This document shows positions 34,511 through 43,569 of a DNA stretch of 64,000 bases, piece by piece. This DNA comes from Streptomyces reniochalinae (GTDB lineage Bacteria > Actinomycetota > Actinomycetes > Streptomycetales > Streptomycetaceae). The first letter of the stretch is position 1. Each line of letters opens with the position of its first letter. Under the pieces are notes generated by a model. It did not search any database. It was not told the DNA's origin and worked only from the letters and a program-made list of their open reading frames with translations. The translations under genes were made by a program, and so were the position numbers. Location: positions 150,862-214,861 of the forward strand of contig NZ_QOIM01000057.1 of assembly GCF_003323735.1 (NCBI RefSeq), written 5' to 3'.

Positions 34511-35416
34511 ATGGCTCACAGTGGTTCGGTCCTCTCCCGCGCGGAGAACTTCATCTGGCTGACAGCGCGCGTGCTGGAACAGCGGCGTTTCGAGCACGAC
34601 TTCCTGGACGGCGATCCGAGCGCGGTCGAGACGGCGCTGGACGCCTACCGCAACGCGGACGGCGGATACGGTCACGCGCTGGAACCCGACCTGCGGGGCC
34701 CGGTGAGCCAGCCGCTGCACACCGCGGCGGCCGTGCGGGTGCTGGACGCGATCGGGCGCTGCGCCGGACAGCGGGTCGAGCGCATCGGCCGGTATCTGAC
34801 GGCGGTCTCCACGCCCGACGGCGCCCTCCCCGCCGTCCACCCGTCGCTGCGCGGCTACCCCGCCGCACCGTGGATCCCCGTGGTGGACGTGCCGCCCAGC
34901 GACCTGCTGGCAACCGGCCCGGTCGTGGGCACGCTGCACCGCAACAGCGTCTGGCACGCCTGGCTCTTCCGCGCGACGGACTACTGCTGGCACACCGTCG
35001 AGACCCTGGACAAGACCCACCCGTACGAGGTGCGTGCGGCGCTCACCTTCCTGGACGGTGTCCCTGACCGCCCGCGGGCCGAGGCGGCGGCGGGCCGACT
35101 GGGGACGCTGGTGCGCGAGCAGCTCCTGGTCGTGACCGATCCGGACCGCACGGAGCGCTTCCCCCTCCCGGACGGCTACGCACCGGGGGAGCACCATTAC
35201 GTGACCGACTTCGCGACGGCGCCCGACTCGCTGGCGCGGCGCTGGTTCTCGGACGCGGAACTGGACCGCTGTCTCGACCACCTGCTGAGCCGCCAGGAGG
35301 AGGACGGCGGGTGGGACATCAACTGGCGCAGGTGGGCACCCGGAACGGCGTTGGAAGGGCGCCCCCTGGTGACGCTGGAGGCCCTGCACACCCTCCGCGC
35401 GTACGGACGGCTTTGA
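34511..35416 (+). CDS. Hypothetical protein with prenyltransferase/squalene-cyclase-like alpha-toroid repeats
   Basis: 301 residues. Two motifs of the QW/terpenoid-cyclase toroid type are visible, YRNADGGYGHALEPD near 46 and SRQEEDGGWDINWRRWAPG near 262, with helical segments between. Streptomyces relatives are annotated only as hypothetical. No DXDD or DxTT-type cyclase catalytic motif is visible, so cyclase activity is not implied. The ATG at 34511 has GGAGA directly before it, which is close for a ribosome site; the frame is open further upstream but without conservation. Divergent from the DUF3046 gene with only 78 bases between them. Confidence 0.78.
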   Translation: MAHSGSVLSRAENFIWLTARVLEQRRFEHDFLDGDPSAVETALDAYRNADGGYGHALEPDLRGPVSQPLHTAAAVRVLDAIGRCAGQRVERIGRYLTAVSTPDGALPAVHPSLRGYPAAPWIPVVDVPPSDLLATGPVVGTLHRNSVWHAWLFRATDYCWHTVETLDKTHPYEVRAALTFLDGVPDRPRAEAAAGRLGTLVREQLLVVTDPDRTERFPLPDGYAPGEHHYVTDFATAPDSLARRWFSDAELDRCLDHLLSRQEEDGGWDINWRRWAPGTALEGRPLVTLEALHTLRAYGRL

Positions 35417-35506
35417 ACCCGTCCCCTTGAGCCGCTCCACACAGTCACCGTCTGGGCACACCCGGACCCCGTCCGACGCGTGTCCCCGGGCATGCGCCGG
35501 CACGCC

Positions 35507-35812
35507 TCACCCCACCGCGCGTACGCCCGCGGTCACCAGAACGGCCGCGGCGACGACGACCAGGAAGGGTGCCCGCAGCGCCAGAGCGAACGCCGCGGCA
35601 GCGAGCCCGGCCGCACGGGCATCGAGCACGAGCGCTGTCTGGTCGGCGAACGTCTGCTGCGCGGTCAGCGCGGCCAGCAGCGCCACCGGCAGCAGGGCGG
35701 TCAGCCGCTTGAGCACAGGGCGTTCCAGAACCCCCGCGGGCACCGACAGGCCGAGGAGCTTGACCAGATAGCAGCCCAGGGCAGTGACCCCGATGGCGAT
35801 CCACACACTCAC
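35507..35812 (-). CDS. azlD: AzlD-type branched-chain amino acid exporter small subunit
   Basis: 101 residues, four hydrophobic helices (IAIGVTALGCYLVKLLGL, VLKRLTALLPVALLAALTA, AAGLAAAAFALALRAPFLV, VVVAAAVLVTAG) in the AzlD pattern, including the conserved LLPVALLAAL segment. AzlC and AzlD form a two-component exporter of branched-chain amino acids or analogues. The GTG start at 35812 overlaps the azlC stop by four bases. Last gene of the AraC-AzlC-AzlD operon. Confidence 0.88.
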   Translation of the reverse strand: MSVWIAIGVTALGCYLVKLLGLSVPAGVLERPVLKRLTALLPVALLAALTAQQTFADQTALVLDARAAGLAAAAFALALRAPFLVVVAAAVLVTAGVRAVG

Positions 35813-36885
35813 CGCGACTCCTCCTCGCTCCCGCTCTCCGTTCGCTCCTGCTGTTCCTGCTTCTGCTGCTGTTGCTGTTCCTGTTGCTGTTGCTGTTGCT
35901 GTTCCTGTTGCTGTTTTCGTTCCTGTTTCCGCCGCGTCAGGACGTCCGCTGCCCTCCGTGCCTTTCCGCCGTGCACCACCAGGACGGCGGGGGCAGCCAG
36001 CGCGGCCACCAGTACCGGTACGCCGGCGGGCAGCACGGGGAGGAGGGCGAGCCCGAGGACGGCGGCGAGCCCCGCCGTGGTGCGCTCCACACCGGTGCGG
36101 AGCATGGGCGCCAGTAGGGCGAGAAAAGCGGCGGGCGGTGCCGCGTCCAGTCCCCAGGCGGCGGTGTCCCCGAGCGCTTCGGCTCCGAGGGCGCCCAGGA
36201 AGGTGGTGAGGTTCCACAGGACGAAAAGCGTCGCACCGGTGACGGTGAAACCGAACCGGACGGCGTGCCGCCCCCGCTGGGCCAGGGCGACAGCCGACGT
36301 CTCGTCGATCACCCAGTGCGCTGCGGCGGCTCTCGCCCCCGGGCGCAGCCCGAGAAGGCCGGAGAGACGCAGCCCGTAGAGGGTGTTCCTGGTGCCCAGG
36401 AAGAACGCCCCGGCTGCCGCGGTGAGCGGCCCGCTCCCGGCAGCCAGGGCACCGACCAGGGCGAACTGGGAGGCGCCTGTGAACACGAAGAGGCTCAGCG
36501 CGCACGTCTGCGCGAGACTGATGCCGGCTCCTGAGGCGGTGACACCGAACGCGAAACCGGAGAGCCCGACGGCGATGCCGACGCCGAGGGCGTCCCGCAC
36601 GACGGCGCGGTCCTCAGTCGGCCCTCCGCCGCCGTCACCCGGGGCGGCACCCGGGCCGCGCGCATCCGGCGAACCCCACTGCTCCGGCGTATCCGCCGGA
36701 CGCGTCGCTTCCGCCGGATACGTCGCATCCAGCGGATCCGGTTCTCTCGGCCCTTCCGGCGCCGTGAACGGTTCAGGCCCTGTGGGCGAGCTCGGCGCTC
36801 GGGACGTCGACGTCTCCGGGGTTATGGACGTCTCCGGCGCTCGGGGCCCGTCGGAGGTCTCGCGGGTCTCTCTCTGCTCTGGCAC
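35809..36885 (-). CDS. azlC: AzlC-type branched-chain amino acid exporter large subunit with polyglutamine tail
   Basis: 358 residues, much longer than the ~230 of typical AzlC. The core (about 95-300) has the family pattern: GIAVGLSGFAFGVTASGAGI, LSLFVFTGASQFALVGALAA, FFLGTRNTLYGLRLSGLLG and a C-terminal PAGVPVLVAALAAPAVLVVH. The first ~90 residues are Pro/Glu/Thr-rich and the last ~45 are a Gln/Glu/Lys tail (runs of up to seven Gln). Both ends should be cytoplasmic and disordered. Overlaps azlD by four bases and lies nine bases after the AraC gene stop, so all three are one operon. Confidence 0.88.
   Translation of the reverse strand: MPEQRETRETSDGPRAPETSITPETSTSRAPSSPTGPEPFTAPEGPREPDPLDATYPAEATRPADTPEQWGSPDARGPGAAPGDGGGGPTEDRAVVRDALGVGIAVGLSGFAFGVTASGAGISLAQTCALSLFVFTGASQFALVGALAAGSGPLTAAAGAFFLGTRNTLYGLRLSGLLGLRPGARAAAAHWVIDETSAVALAQRGRHAVRFGFTVTGATLFVLWNLTTFLGALGAEALGDTAAWGLDAAPPAAFLALLAPMLRTGVERTTAGLAAVLGLALLPVLPAGVPVLVAALAAPAVLVVHGGKARRAADVLTRRKQERKQQQEQQQQQQQEQQQQQKQEQQERTESGSEEESR
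35842..35930 (-). repeat. Low-complexity CAG/CAA microsatellite encoding the polyGln tail of AzlC
   Basis: A run of alternating CTG/TTG on the plus strand (CAG/CAA read on the minus strand), interspersed with GAA/AAG codons, about 85 bases long. The hexamer CAGCAA recurs several times. Its composition differs strikingly from the surrounding GC-rich sequence and its length is likely to vary between strains. Confidence 0.85.
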
Positions 36886-36894
36886 AGGAGGACA

Positions 36895-37746
36895 TTAGAA
36901 AGCCGCTGATGAGCCGGTCTTGTACGTTCTTGCGCGGCCACGCTGGTAGGCACCCGGGGGCACTCCCACGATCCGTCCGAAGTGGCGGGTCAGGTGGGCC
37001 TGGTCGGTGAACCCGACGGTGCCGGCGGCCTCGGCCGGGGGCGTCCCCGCGTCCAGCAGGGCACGGGCCCGGTGGACGCGTGCGTCCGTCAGCCAGGCGT
37101 GCGGCGGCATGCCGTACGCGCGGCGGAAGGCGCGCAGCAGTGCGAACGGGCTGGTGTCCAGCTCGGTGGCGAGCGCTTCGAGGGTGGGCGGGTCCGCCAT
37201 CCGCTCCTCCAGGACGGCACGCGCCAGCACCGCGTCGCGCGTACCGGCTGTACGTGTCGCCCGCCCGGGCAGAGGGCCGCCGTGCAGCCGCAGCAGCCGC
37301 GCGACAGCCGCGTGCAGGTGACTGTCGGCGGCCAGCGCGTTGTTCTGTTCCAGAGCGAGGTGCACAGCCCGCACGTGGCGGGCCGATACCGGGTCGTGGG
37401 CCGCCGGGACGGCGAATCCGGGCGTGCCCCGGATCGTGGTGGTCTCCGCGGCGATCCTGGCGACGACGGCCGGGGCGGGGTAGAGGACCTCGTAGCGCCA
37501 GCCCTCGGGCGTTCCGGCGTGGCCGGTGTGCATGGTGTCGGGGTTGATCAGCGCGAGACCGCCCACGCCCACGCGGTGCACGTCGCCACCGTGGTGGAAG
37601 GCTTCCACGCCCTGCGTGATGGCGGCGATGACGTACGTCCTGTGGGTGTGACGTGCGAAGACCTTGCGGATGTAGCGGGCGCGCAGGAGGTCGAGGTCCG
37701 GCAGTTTCGGTGACTGCCAGTAGTGCGCGCTCTCCCTGTCCGTCAT
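36895..37746 (-). CDS. AraC-family transcriptional regulator
   Basis: 283 residues. An N-terminal cupin-like sensing domain (about 15-160, with FARHTHRTYVIAAITQG and ALINPDTMHTG) precedes two helix-turn-helix motifs: PTLEALATELDTSPFALLRAFRRAYG, split at about 186-211, and EAAGTVGFTDQAHLTRHFGRIVG at about 240-262. The gene is first in an operon with azlC and azlD (nine bases, then a four-base overlap), so it most likely controls that exporter in response to an amino acid or related compound. Upstream, 98 bases separate it from the divergent lhr gene. ATG at 37746. Confidence 0.92.
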   Translation of the reverse strand: MTDRESAHYWQSPKLPDLDLLRARYIRKVFARHTHRTYVIAAITQGVEAFHHGGDVHRVGVGGLALINPDTMHTGHAGTPEGWRYEVLYPAPAVVARIAAETTTIRGTPGFAVPAAHDPVSARHVRAVHLALEQNNALAADSHLHAAVARLLRLHGGPLPGRATRTAGTRDAVLARAVLEERMADPPTLEALATELDTSPFALLRAFRRAYGMPPHAWLTDARVHRARALLDAGTPPAEAAGTVGFTDQAHLTRHFGRIVGVPPGAYQRGRARTYKTGSSAAF

Positions 37747-37844
37747 CTTTCCATTCTGCGCTCGCTCACCCCCGCGATACCCACCGCGACCGCCCTCACC
37801 GGCGCTCGCACGCCGTTGTCAGTACCGTGCTGCACGATGGGGGC

Positions 37845-40800
37845 ATGGGTCGGACATCGGCGCTGGACGCCTTCTCACCGGCGACCCGTGCATGGTTCAC
37901 GGGCGCCTTCAGCGAGCCCACCTCCGCGCAGGAGGGGGCCTGGCGTGCGCTGGCCGAGGAGTCGGACGCGCTGGTGGTGGCGCCCACCGGGTCGGGGAAG
38001 ACGCTGGCGGCCTTTCTCGCCTCGCTGGACGCCCTCGCCTCCACGCCGCCGCCCGCAGACCCCGTCAAGCGCTGCCGGGTGCTGTATGTCTCGCCGCTGA
38101 AAGCGCTGGCTGTGGACGTGGAGCGCAATCTGCGCAGCCCGCTGACCGGTATCCGGCAGGAGTCCGCGCGCCTCGGCCTTCCGGAGCCGGAGATCACGGT
38201 CGGTATCCGTTCGGGTGACACTCCGGCCGCCGAGCGCCGCTCGATCGCCCGCCGCCCGCCGGACATCCTGATCACGACGCCCGAGTCGCTGTTCCTGATG
38301 CTGACGTCCGGCGCCAGGGAGGCGCTCAGCGGTGTCGAGACGGTCATCGTCGACGAGGTGCACGCGGTCGCGGGCACCAAACGCGGCGCTCACCTGGCAT
38401 TGTCCCTGGAGCGGCTGGACCACCAGCTGGAGCGCCCCGCGCGGCGCATCGGCCTGTCGGCCACGGTCCGCCCGGTGGACGAGGTGGCGCGGTTCCTCTC
38501 CCCGCGCAGGAACGCGGCCGTCGTGCAGCCGCCGTCGGGCAAGGAGTTCGAGCTGTCCGTCGTGGTCCCTGTGGAGGACATGGGCGAGCTGGGCAGCTCC
38601 CCCGCACAGGACACCGCGGGTCCGGAGGGTGCGGGGCCCGGCGGGGGCGCCAAGCCGTCGATCTGGCCCTCGGTGGAGGAGCGGATCACCGACCTCATCC
38701 AGGAGCACCGCTCCACCATCGTCTTCGCCAACTCGCGCCGACTGGCCGAGCGGCTGTGCAACAGGCTGAACGAGATCGCCTACGAGCGTGCCACGGGCGA
38801 GCCGATGCCCCAGGACCACTCGCCCGCCGAGCTGATGGGCAACGCGGGCGCGGTCACCGGCGCGCCGCCACTGCTGGCCCGGGCCCACCACGGCTCGGTC
38901 TCCAAGGAGCAGCGGGCCCAGGTGGAGGAGGATCTCAAGGCGGGCCGGCTGCCCGCCGTGGTGGCCACCTCCAGCCTGGAGCTGGGGATCGACATGGGAG
39001 CCGTCGATCTGGTGATCCAGGTCGAGTCGCCGCCCTCGGTGGCTTCCGGACTCCAGCGGGTGGGCCGTGCGGGACACCAGGTGGGCGCGGTCTCCGCGGG
39101 GGTGGTCTTTCCCAAATACCGGGGCGATCTGGTGCAGTCAGCGGTCGTCACCGAGCGGATGCGCCAGGGCGCCATCGAGGCGCTGCGCATCCCCGCGAAC
39201 CCGTTGGACGTGCTCGCCCAGCAGATCGTCGCGATGGTCGCGGTGGACGTGTGGGACGTGGAGGAGCTGCTGGCGCTGGTGCGGCGCGCCGCCCCGTTCG
39301 CCGCGCTGCCCGAGTCGGCGTACACCTCGGTGCTGGACATGCTCGCCGGGCGGTATCCGTCCGACGCCTTCGCCGAGCTGCGCCCGCGTCTGGTGTGGGA
39401 CAGGGTGGCCAATACGCTCACGGGCCGGCCGGGTGCGCAGCGGCTGGCGGTCACCTCGGGCGGCACGATCCCCGACCGTGGGCTGTTCGGGGTCTTCCTG
39501 GCGGGTGCCGACCCGAAGAAGGGCGGCGGCCGGGTCGGTGAGCTGGACGAGGAGATGGTCTACGAGTCCCGGGTGGGCGACGTGTTCACCCTGGGGACGA
39601 CATCTTGGCGGATCGAGGACATCACCCGTGACCGGGTGCTGGTCACGCCCGCGCCCGGAGTGCCGGGGCGCCTGCCGTTCTGGCGGGGGGACCAGCTGGG
39701 CAGGCCGCTCGAGCTGGGCAGGGCGCTGGGCGCCTTCCTGCGCGAGATCGGTTCGCTGACCCGCGAGCGTGCCGGGGAGCGGCTGGCCGCCTCCGGGATG
39801 GACACGCTGGCGATCGGCAACCTGCTGGCGTATCTGGACGAGCAGCGGGAGGCGGCCGGGCACGTCCCGGACGACCGGACGATTGTGGTGGAGCGCTTCC
39901 GTGACGAGCTGGGCGACTGGCGCGTCGTGGTGCACTCCCCTTTCGGCGCCCAGGTGCACGCCCCCTGGGCGCTCGCCATCGGAGCCCGCCTGTCGGAGCG
40001 GTACGGCATGGACGCACAGGTCATGCACGCGGACGACGGGCTGGTGCTGCGGCTGCCGGACGCCGAGCTGATGGACCTGGAGCTGTTCGAGCCGGAGTCG
40101 CCTGCTGTCCGCACCCCGGCACAGGAGGCGTCCGGGGCGGGAGGCGGGCTGCCGGTCGATCCCGATCAGCCGCCCATCGGGGTCGGCGACGTGCTCTTCG
40201 ACAAGGGCGAGGTCGAGCAGACCGTCACCGACCAGGTGGGCGGCTCTGCGCTGTTCGCCGCCCGCTTCCGGGAGTGCGCCTCACGTGCGCTGCTGCTGCC
40301 GCGCCGCAGCCCGGGCCGGCGCACGCCCTTGTGGCAGCAGCGGCAGCGGGCCTCGCAGCTGCTCCAGGTGGCGAGCGAGTTCGGCTCCTTCCCCGTGATC
40401 CTGGAGGCCGTCCGCGAGTGCCTCCAGGACGTCTTCGACGTGCCGGGGCTGACGGAGCTGATGGGCGACATCGAGTCGCGCCGCGTCCGCGTGGTCGAGG
40501 TGACGACGCCGGAGCCCTCGCCGTTCGCCCGCTCGCTGCTGTTCGGCTATGTCGCGCAGTACCTCTACGAGGGAGATTCCCCGCTGGCCGAGCGCCGGGC
40601 GGCGGCGCTCTCCCTCGACTCCCGGCTGCTGTCGGAGCTGCTGGGCCAGGCGGAGCTCAGGGAACTGCTGGACGCCGACGTACTGCGCGAGCTGGAGGCC
40701 GAGCTCCAGTGGCGCACCGAGGAGCGCCGTCTCAAGGACGTGGAGGGCGTGGCCGACCTGCTGCGTCTGCTGGGGCCGCTCACCTCGGGTGAGCTGGAGG

Positions 40801-42674
40801 AGCGCGGCGCCGAGCCGGGCTGGGCTCCGGAGCTGGAGGCGGCGCGTCGTGCCATCCGGGTACGGATCGCGGGCCGTGAGTACTGGGCGGGGATCGAGGA
40901 CGCGGGCCGGCTGCGGGACGCGCTGGGTGTGGCGCTGCCCGTCGGTATCCCCGAGGCGTTCACCGAACCCGTGGCCGACCCGTTGGGCGATCTGCTCGCG
41001 CGGTATGCCAGAACGCACGGCCCGTTCGTCTCGGCAGACGTGGCGGAGCGCTTCGGTCTGGGTACGGCCGTCGCGGACGGTGCGCTGCACCGGCTGGCGG
41101 CGAGCGGGCGGCTGGTGCAGGGAGAGTTCCACCCCTCGGGTGTGGGCCAGGAGTGGTGCGACGCGGGGGTGCTGCGCAGGCTGCGGCGGCGTTCGCTGGC
41201 CGCGCTGCGGCAGGAACTGGAGCCGGTTGCCCCGCAGGCCCTGGCGGCTTTCCTGCCCCAGTGGCAGCACGTGGGCACGAGCAGTCTGCGCGGTGTCGAG
41301 GGGCTGTTGCGCACCGTGGAGCAGTTGCAGGGGGCCCCGGTCCCGGCGTCCGCGCTGGAGAAGCTGGTGCTGCCGGGTCGGGTGACGGAGTACGCGCCGC
41401 CGATGCTGGATGAGCTGACCGCCTCGGGCGAGGTGGTGTGGGCGGGTGCGGGGGCGCTGCCCGGCAAGGACGGCTGGCTGTCACTGCATCTGGCCGACGC
41501 GGCGCCGCTGTTGCTGCCGCCCCCGCATCCGCTGGAGCTGACACCGGTGCACCAGGCCGTGCTCGAAGCCCTGGCGGGCGGTTACGGGCTCTTCTTCCGG
41601 CAGATCGCCGAACGGGCGCGGGCCGCGCAGCCGGACGCCACCGATCCCCAGCTGACGGAGGCGCTGTGGGACCTGGTGTGGTCGGGGCGGGTGACCGGGG
41701 ACACGCTGGCCCCGTTGCGCGCCCTGCTGGGCTCGGGGCGGACGGCGGGCTCGACGGCGCACCGAGCCAAGCGGCCCACGCCGCGCGGCCGTTACGGCTC
41801 GTTCACGGCGGCCGCCGTGGCGGCGGGTGGCGGCGTGGGCCGCCGCGGCCCTGGCCGCGCTCCCGCGTCGGCGCCGCCGACCGTGGCGGGCCGTTGGTCA
41901 CTGCTTCCCGAGCCGGAGAGCGAACCCACCCACCGTGCGCACGCGCTGGCCCGCACGTTGCTGGACCGGCACGGCGTCGTGACCCGCGGCGCGGTGTCCG
42001 CCGAGGGGGTGGAGGGAGGCTTTTCCGCGGCGTATCGCGTGCTGTCGGCCTTCGAGGAGAGCGGGCAGGCCCGGCGCGGTTATGTCGTGGAGGGTTTGGG
42101 CGCCGCGCAGTTCGCGGTGGACGGCGCGGTGGACAGGCTGCGTGCGGTCAGCACGGCGCGCGAGCGGGAGAGCGGCGGTGGTCAAAAGGCCGGTGGGTCG
42201 TACGGCGCGGGGGCGCGTGGCGGGAGCTCTCGCGGCGGCCCGCGTGCTCTCGTCCTGGCCGCCGCCGATCCGGCGAACGCCTACGGGGCGGCCCTCGCCT
42301 GGCCTGCTCCCCCACCGGGTGCGACCCACAAGCCGGGCCGCAAGGCGGGCGCGCTCGTGGTGGTGGTCGACGGTGTGCTGACGTTGTACGTCGAGCGGGG
42401 CGGCAAGACCCTGCTGGCGTGGGCGAACGATCCTCAGGCGGCGGACGGCGGAGCCGGGGAGGCGGACCCGGCTGCCGCCGCGGGCGAGGCGGGTACCGCC
42501 CGGCTGGCCACCGCCGTCGAGGCGTTGGCCGGGGCGGCCCGCCGGGGTGCGCTGGGTACGGTCACGATCGAGCGGGTGAACGGTACGGCCGCGCTCTCCT
42601 CGTCCCTGGGGCCCGCGCTGGAAGCGGCGGGCTTTCACCCGACGCCACGGGGGCTGCGGCTGCGCGCGGGATGA
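37845..42674 (+). CDS. lhr: Long ATP-dependent helicase Lhr (Lhr-core plus C-terminal domain)
   Basis: 1609 residues, the large size expected for actinobacterial Lhr. Superfamily 2 motifs: Q-like SAQEGAWRAL, Walker A VVAPTGSGKTLAAFLA at 46, DEVH in IVDEVHAVAGTKRG near 168, SATVRPVDEVARF, and in the second RecA domain ASGLQRVGRAGHQVG. Then come the winged-helix and beta-barrel domains of Lhr-core (to about 870) and an extended C-terminal domain of the Lhr-CTD type. The tail has Gly/Ala/Arg-rich stretches (near 1300-1340 and 1430-1460). In mycobacteria Lhr is a 3'-5' DNA/RNA-DNA translocase in a mitomycin-inducible repair operon. Start ATG at 37845. It ends before a 211-base convergent gap; the nearby Nei glycosylase suggests a repair neighbourhood. 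Confidence 0.95.
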   Translation: MGRTSALDAFSPATRAWFTGAFSEPTSAQEGAWRALAEESDALVVAPTGSGKTLAAFLASLDALASTPPPADPVKRCRVLYVSPLKALAVDVERNLRSPLTGIRQESARLGLPEPEITVGIRSGDTPAAERRSIARRPPDILITTPESLFLMLTSGAREALSGVETVIVDEVHAVAGTKRGAHLALSLERLDHQLERPARRIGLSATVRPVDEVARFLSPRRNAAVVQPPSGKEFELSVVVPVEDMGELGSSPAQDTAGPEGAGPGGGAKPSIWPSVEERITDLIQEHRSTIVFANSRRLAERLCNRLNEIAYERATGEPMPQDHSPAELMGNAGAVTGAPPLLARAHHGSVSKEQRAQVEEDLKAGRLPAVVATSSLELGIDMGAVDLVIQVESPPSVASGLQRVGRAGHQVGAVSAGVVFPKYRGDLVQSAVVTERMRQGAIEALRIPANPLDVLAQQIVAMVAVDVWDVEELLALVRRAAPFAALPESAYTSVLDMLAGRYPSDAFAELRPRLVWDRVANTLTGRPGAQRLAVTSGGTIPDRGLFGVFLAGADPKKGGGRVGELDEEMVYESRVGDVFTLGTTSWRIEDITRDRVLVTPAPGVPGRLPFWRGDQLGRPLELGRALGAFLREIGSLTRERAGERLAASGMDTLAIGNLLAYLDEQREAAGHVPDDRTIVVERFRDELGDWRVVVHSPFGAQVHAPWALAIGARLSERYGMDAQVMHADDGLVLRLPDAELMDLELFEPESPAVRTPAQEASGAGGGLPVDPDQPPIGVGDVLFDKGEVEQTVTDQVGGSALFAARFRECASRALLLPRRSPGRRTPLWQQRQRASQLLQVASEFGSFPVILEAVRECLQDVFDVPGLTELMGDIESRRVRVVEVTTPEPSPFARSLLFGYVAQYLYEGDSPLAERRAAALSLDSRLLSELLGQAELRELLDADVLRELEAELQWRTEERRLKDVEGVADLLRLLGPLTSGELEERGAEPGWAPELEAARRAIRVRIAGREYWAGIEDAGRLRDALGVALPVGIPEAFTEPVADPLGDLLARYARTHGPFVSADVAERFGLGTAVADGALHRLAASGRLVQGEFHPSGVGQEWCDAGVLRRLRRRSLAALRQELEPVAPQALAAFLPQWQHVGTSSLRGVEGLLRTVEQLQGAPVPASALEKLVLPGRVTEYAPPMLDELTASGEVVWAGAGALPGKDGWLSLHLADAAPLLLPPPHPLELTPVHQAVLEALAGGYGLFFRQIAERARAAQPDATDPQLTEALWDLVWSGRVTGDTLAPLRALLGSGRTAGSTAHRAKRPTPRGRYGSFTAAAVAAGGGVGRRGPGRAPASAPPTVAGRWSLLPEPESEPTHRAHALARTLLDRHGVVTRGAVSAEGVEGGFSAAYRVLSAFEESGQARRGYVVEGLGAAQFAVDGAVDRLRAVSTARERESGGGQKAGGSYGAGARGGSSRGGPRALVLAAADPANAYGAALAWPAPPPGATHKPGRKAGALVVVVDGVLTLYVERGGKTLLAWANDPQAADGGAGEADPAAAAGEAGTARLATAVEALAGAARRGALGTVTIERVNGTAALSSSLGPALEAAGFHPTPRGLRLRAG

Positions 42675-42807
42675 ACGGGGCGGCGGCCCTCGTCCGCTAC
42701 GTCTGCGTGCGTCGCCCGGTACGACTGCCGCGACACGCGTCCGGCGCGACCACGGCCCCCCATACGCCCGTAAACCCTCGCCCGGGATGACCGCGAGCGC
42801 CGGCCCG

Positions 42808-42837
42808 GCGGCCGCGACCGGCCCCGGGCGCGGCCGC
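42808..42837 (+). terminator. Possible terminator hairpin after lhr
   Basis: Nine-bp GC-only stem (42808-42816 with 42829-42837) with a 12-base loop, followed on the plus strand by GTTTCC. It lies in the 211-base gap between convergent lhr and the MarR gene. Less convincing than the longer hairpins elsewhere in the window. Confidence 0.4.
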
Positions 42838-42885
42838 GTTTCCCCGGTAGGACGGTCGGCCCACGCCCGGAGCGGCTGCTTTCCG

Positions 42886-43485
42886 TCAGCCCTCGTCGTG
42901 ACCCTCGACGGCGAGGACGACGCGCCGCAACAGCGAGGCGAGCAGCGTGCGTTCGTACCAGTCGAGGGTGTTCAGCAGGCGGCGTTCCTCGGCGCCGGCG
43001 GCGTCGATGGCGCCGAGCCAGGTGGTGTGCCCCTCGTCCGTCAGGGTGATCTCCTGCCCGTGGTCGCCGGCGGGGCTCTTCTTTCCCGTCCCCGCGGAGG
43101 AACGGGTCACGAACCCGCGTTTCTCCAGAGCGTCGAGAGACTCCGCGACGGTGTTGGGGGCCTCTCCCAGGTCCATCGCGAGTTGCGGGAGGGTGGTGTG
43201 ACGGCCGGATCGGACGAGCACGTGCAGCATCTCGTGTTCCTCGCGGCGCAGCCCGTACTCGGCCAGCGCTCTCTCGCCCACCCGCCGCAGGTGGTCCGCG
43301 AGGTACTGCATGCGTGTGACGGCGCCCTCGATGTGGGGGTCGAGGTCGGGGAGCACGGTGTTCCAGCGGTCGACGTGGTCGTCCACCCAGTCGCGCGCTC
43401 CTTCGAGCGCGTCCCGCTGTTCCGCTTCCTCCTCGCCGTCCACGTCGAGCGCGTCGTGCTGTCGTTCGTAACCCCACTGCCCCAT
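42886..43485 (-). CDS. MarR-family transcriptional regulator
   Basis: 199 residues. A winged-helix MarR core (about 60-190) contains ALAEYGLRREEHEMLHVLVRS-type sequence split across the dimer helix and recognition region, LAMDLGEAPNTVAESLDALEKRG as the helix-turn-helix, and ITLTDEGHTTWLG in the wing. The first ~45 residues are acidic. I chose the ATG at 43485 (MGQWGYERQ) because upstream sequence in frame is not conserved. It is divergent from the Nei/Fpg glycosylase gene with 84 bases between starts, and could regulate it. Ligand unknown. Confidence 0.85.
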   Translation of the reverse strand: MGQWGYERQHDALDVDGEEEAEQRDALEGARDWVDDHVDRWNTVLPDLDPHIEGAVTRMQYLADHLRRVGERALAEYGLRREEHEMLHVLVRSGRHTTLPQLAMDLGEAPNTVAESLDALEKRGFVTRSSAGTGKKSPAGDHGQEITLTDEGHTTWLGAIDAAGAEERRLLNTLDWYERTLLASLLRRVVLAVEGHDEG

Positions 43486-43569
43486 GGCCGAGGATGGTAT
43501 CTGGTGATCCACTTGGCTGTTCCGGCGCTGTCCCCGTGAGATGTCGCAGCAGGCTGGGACGATGGCCGT

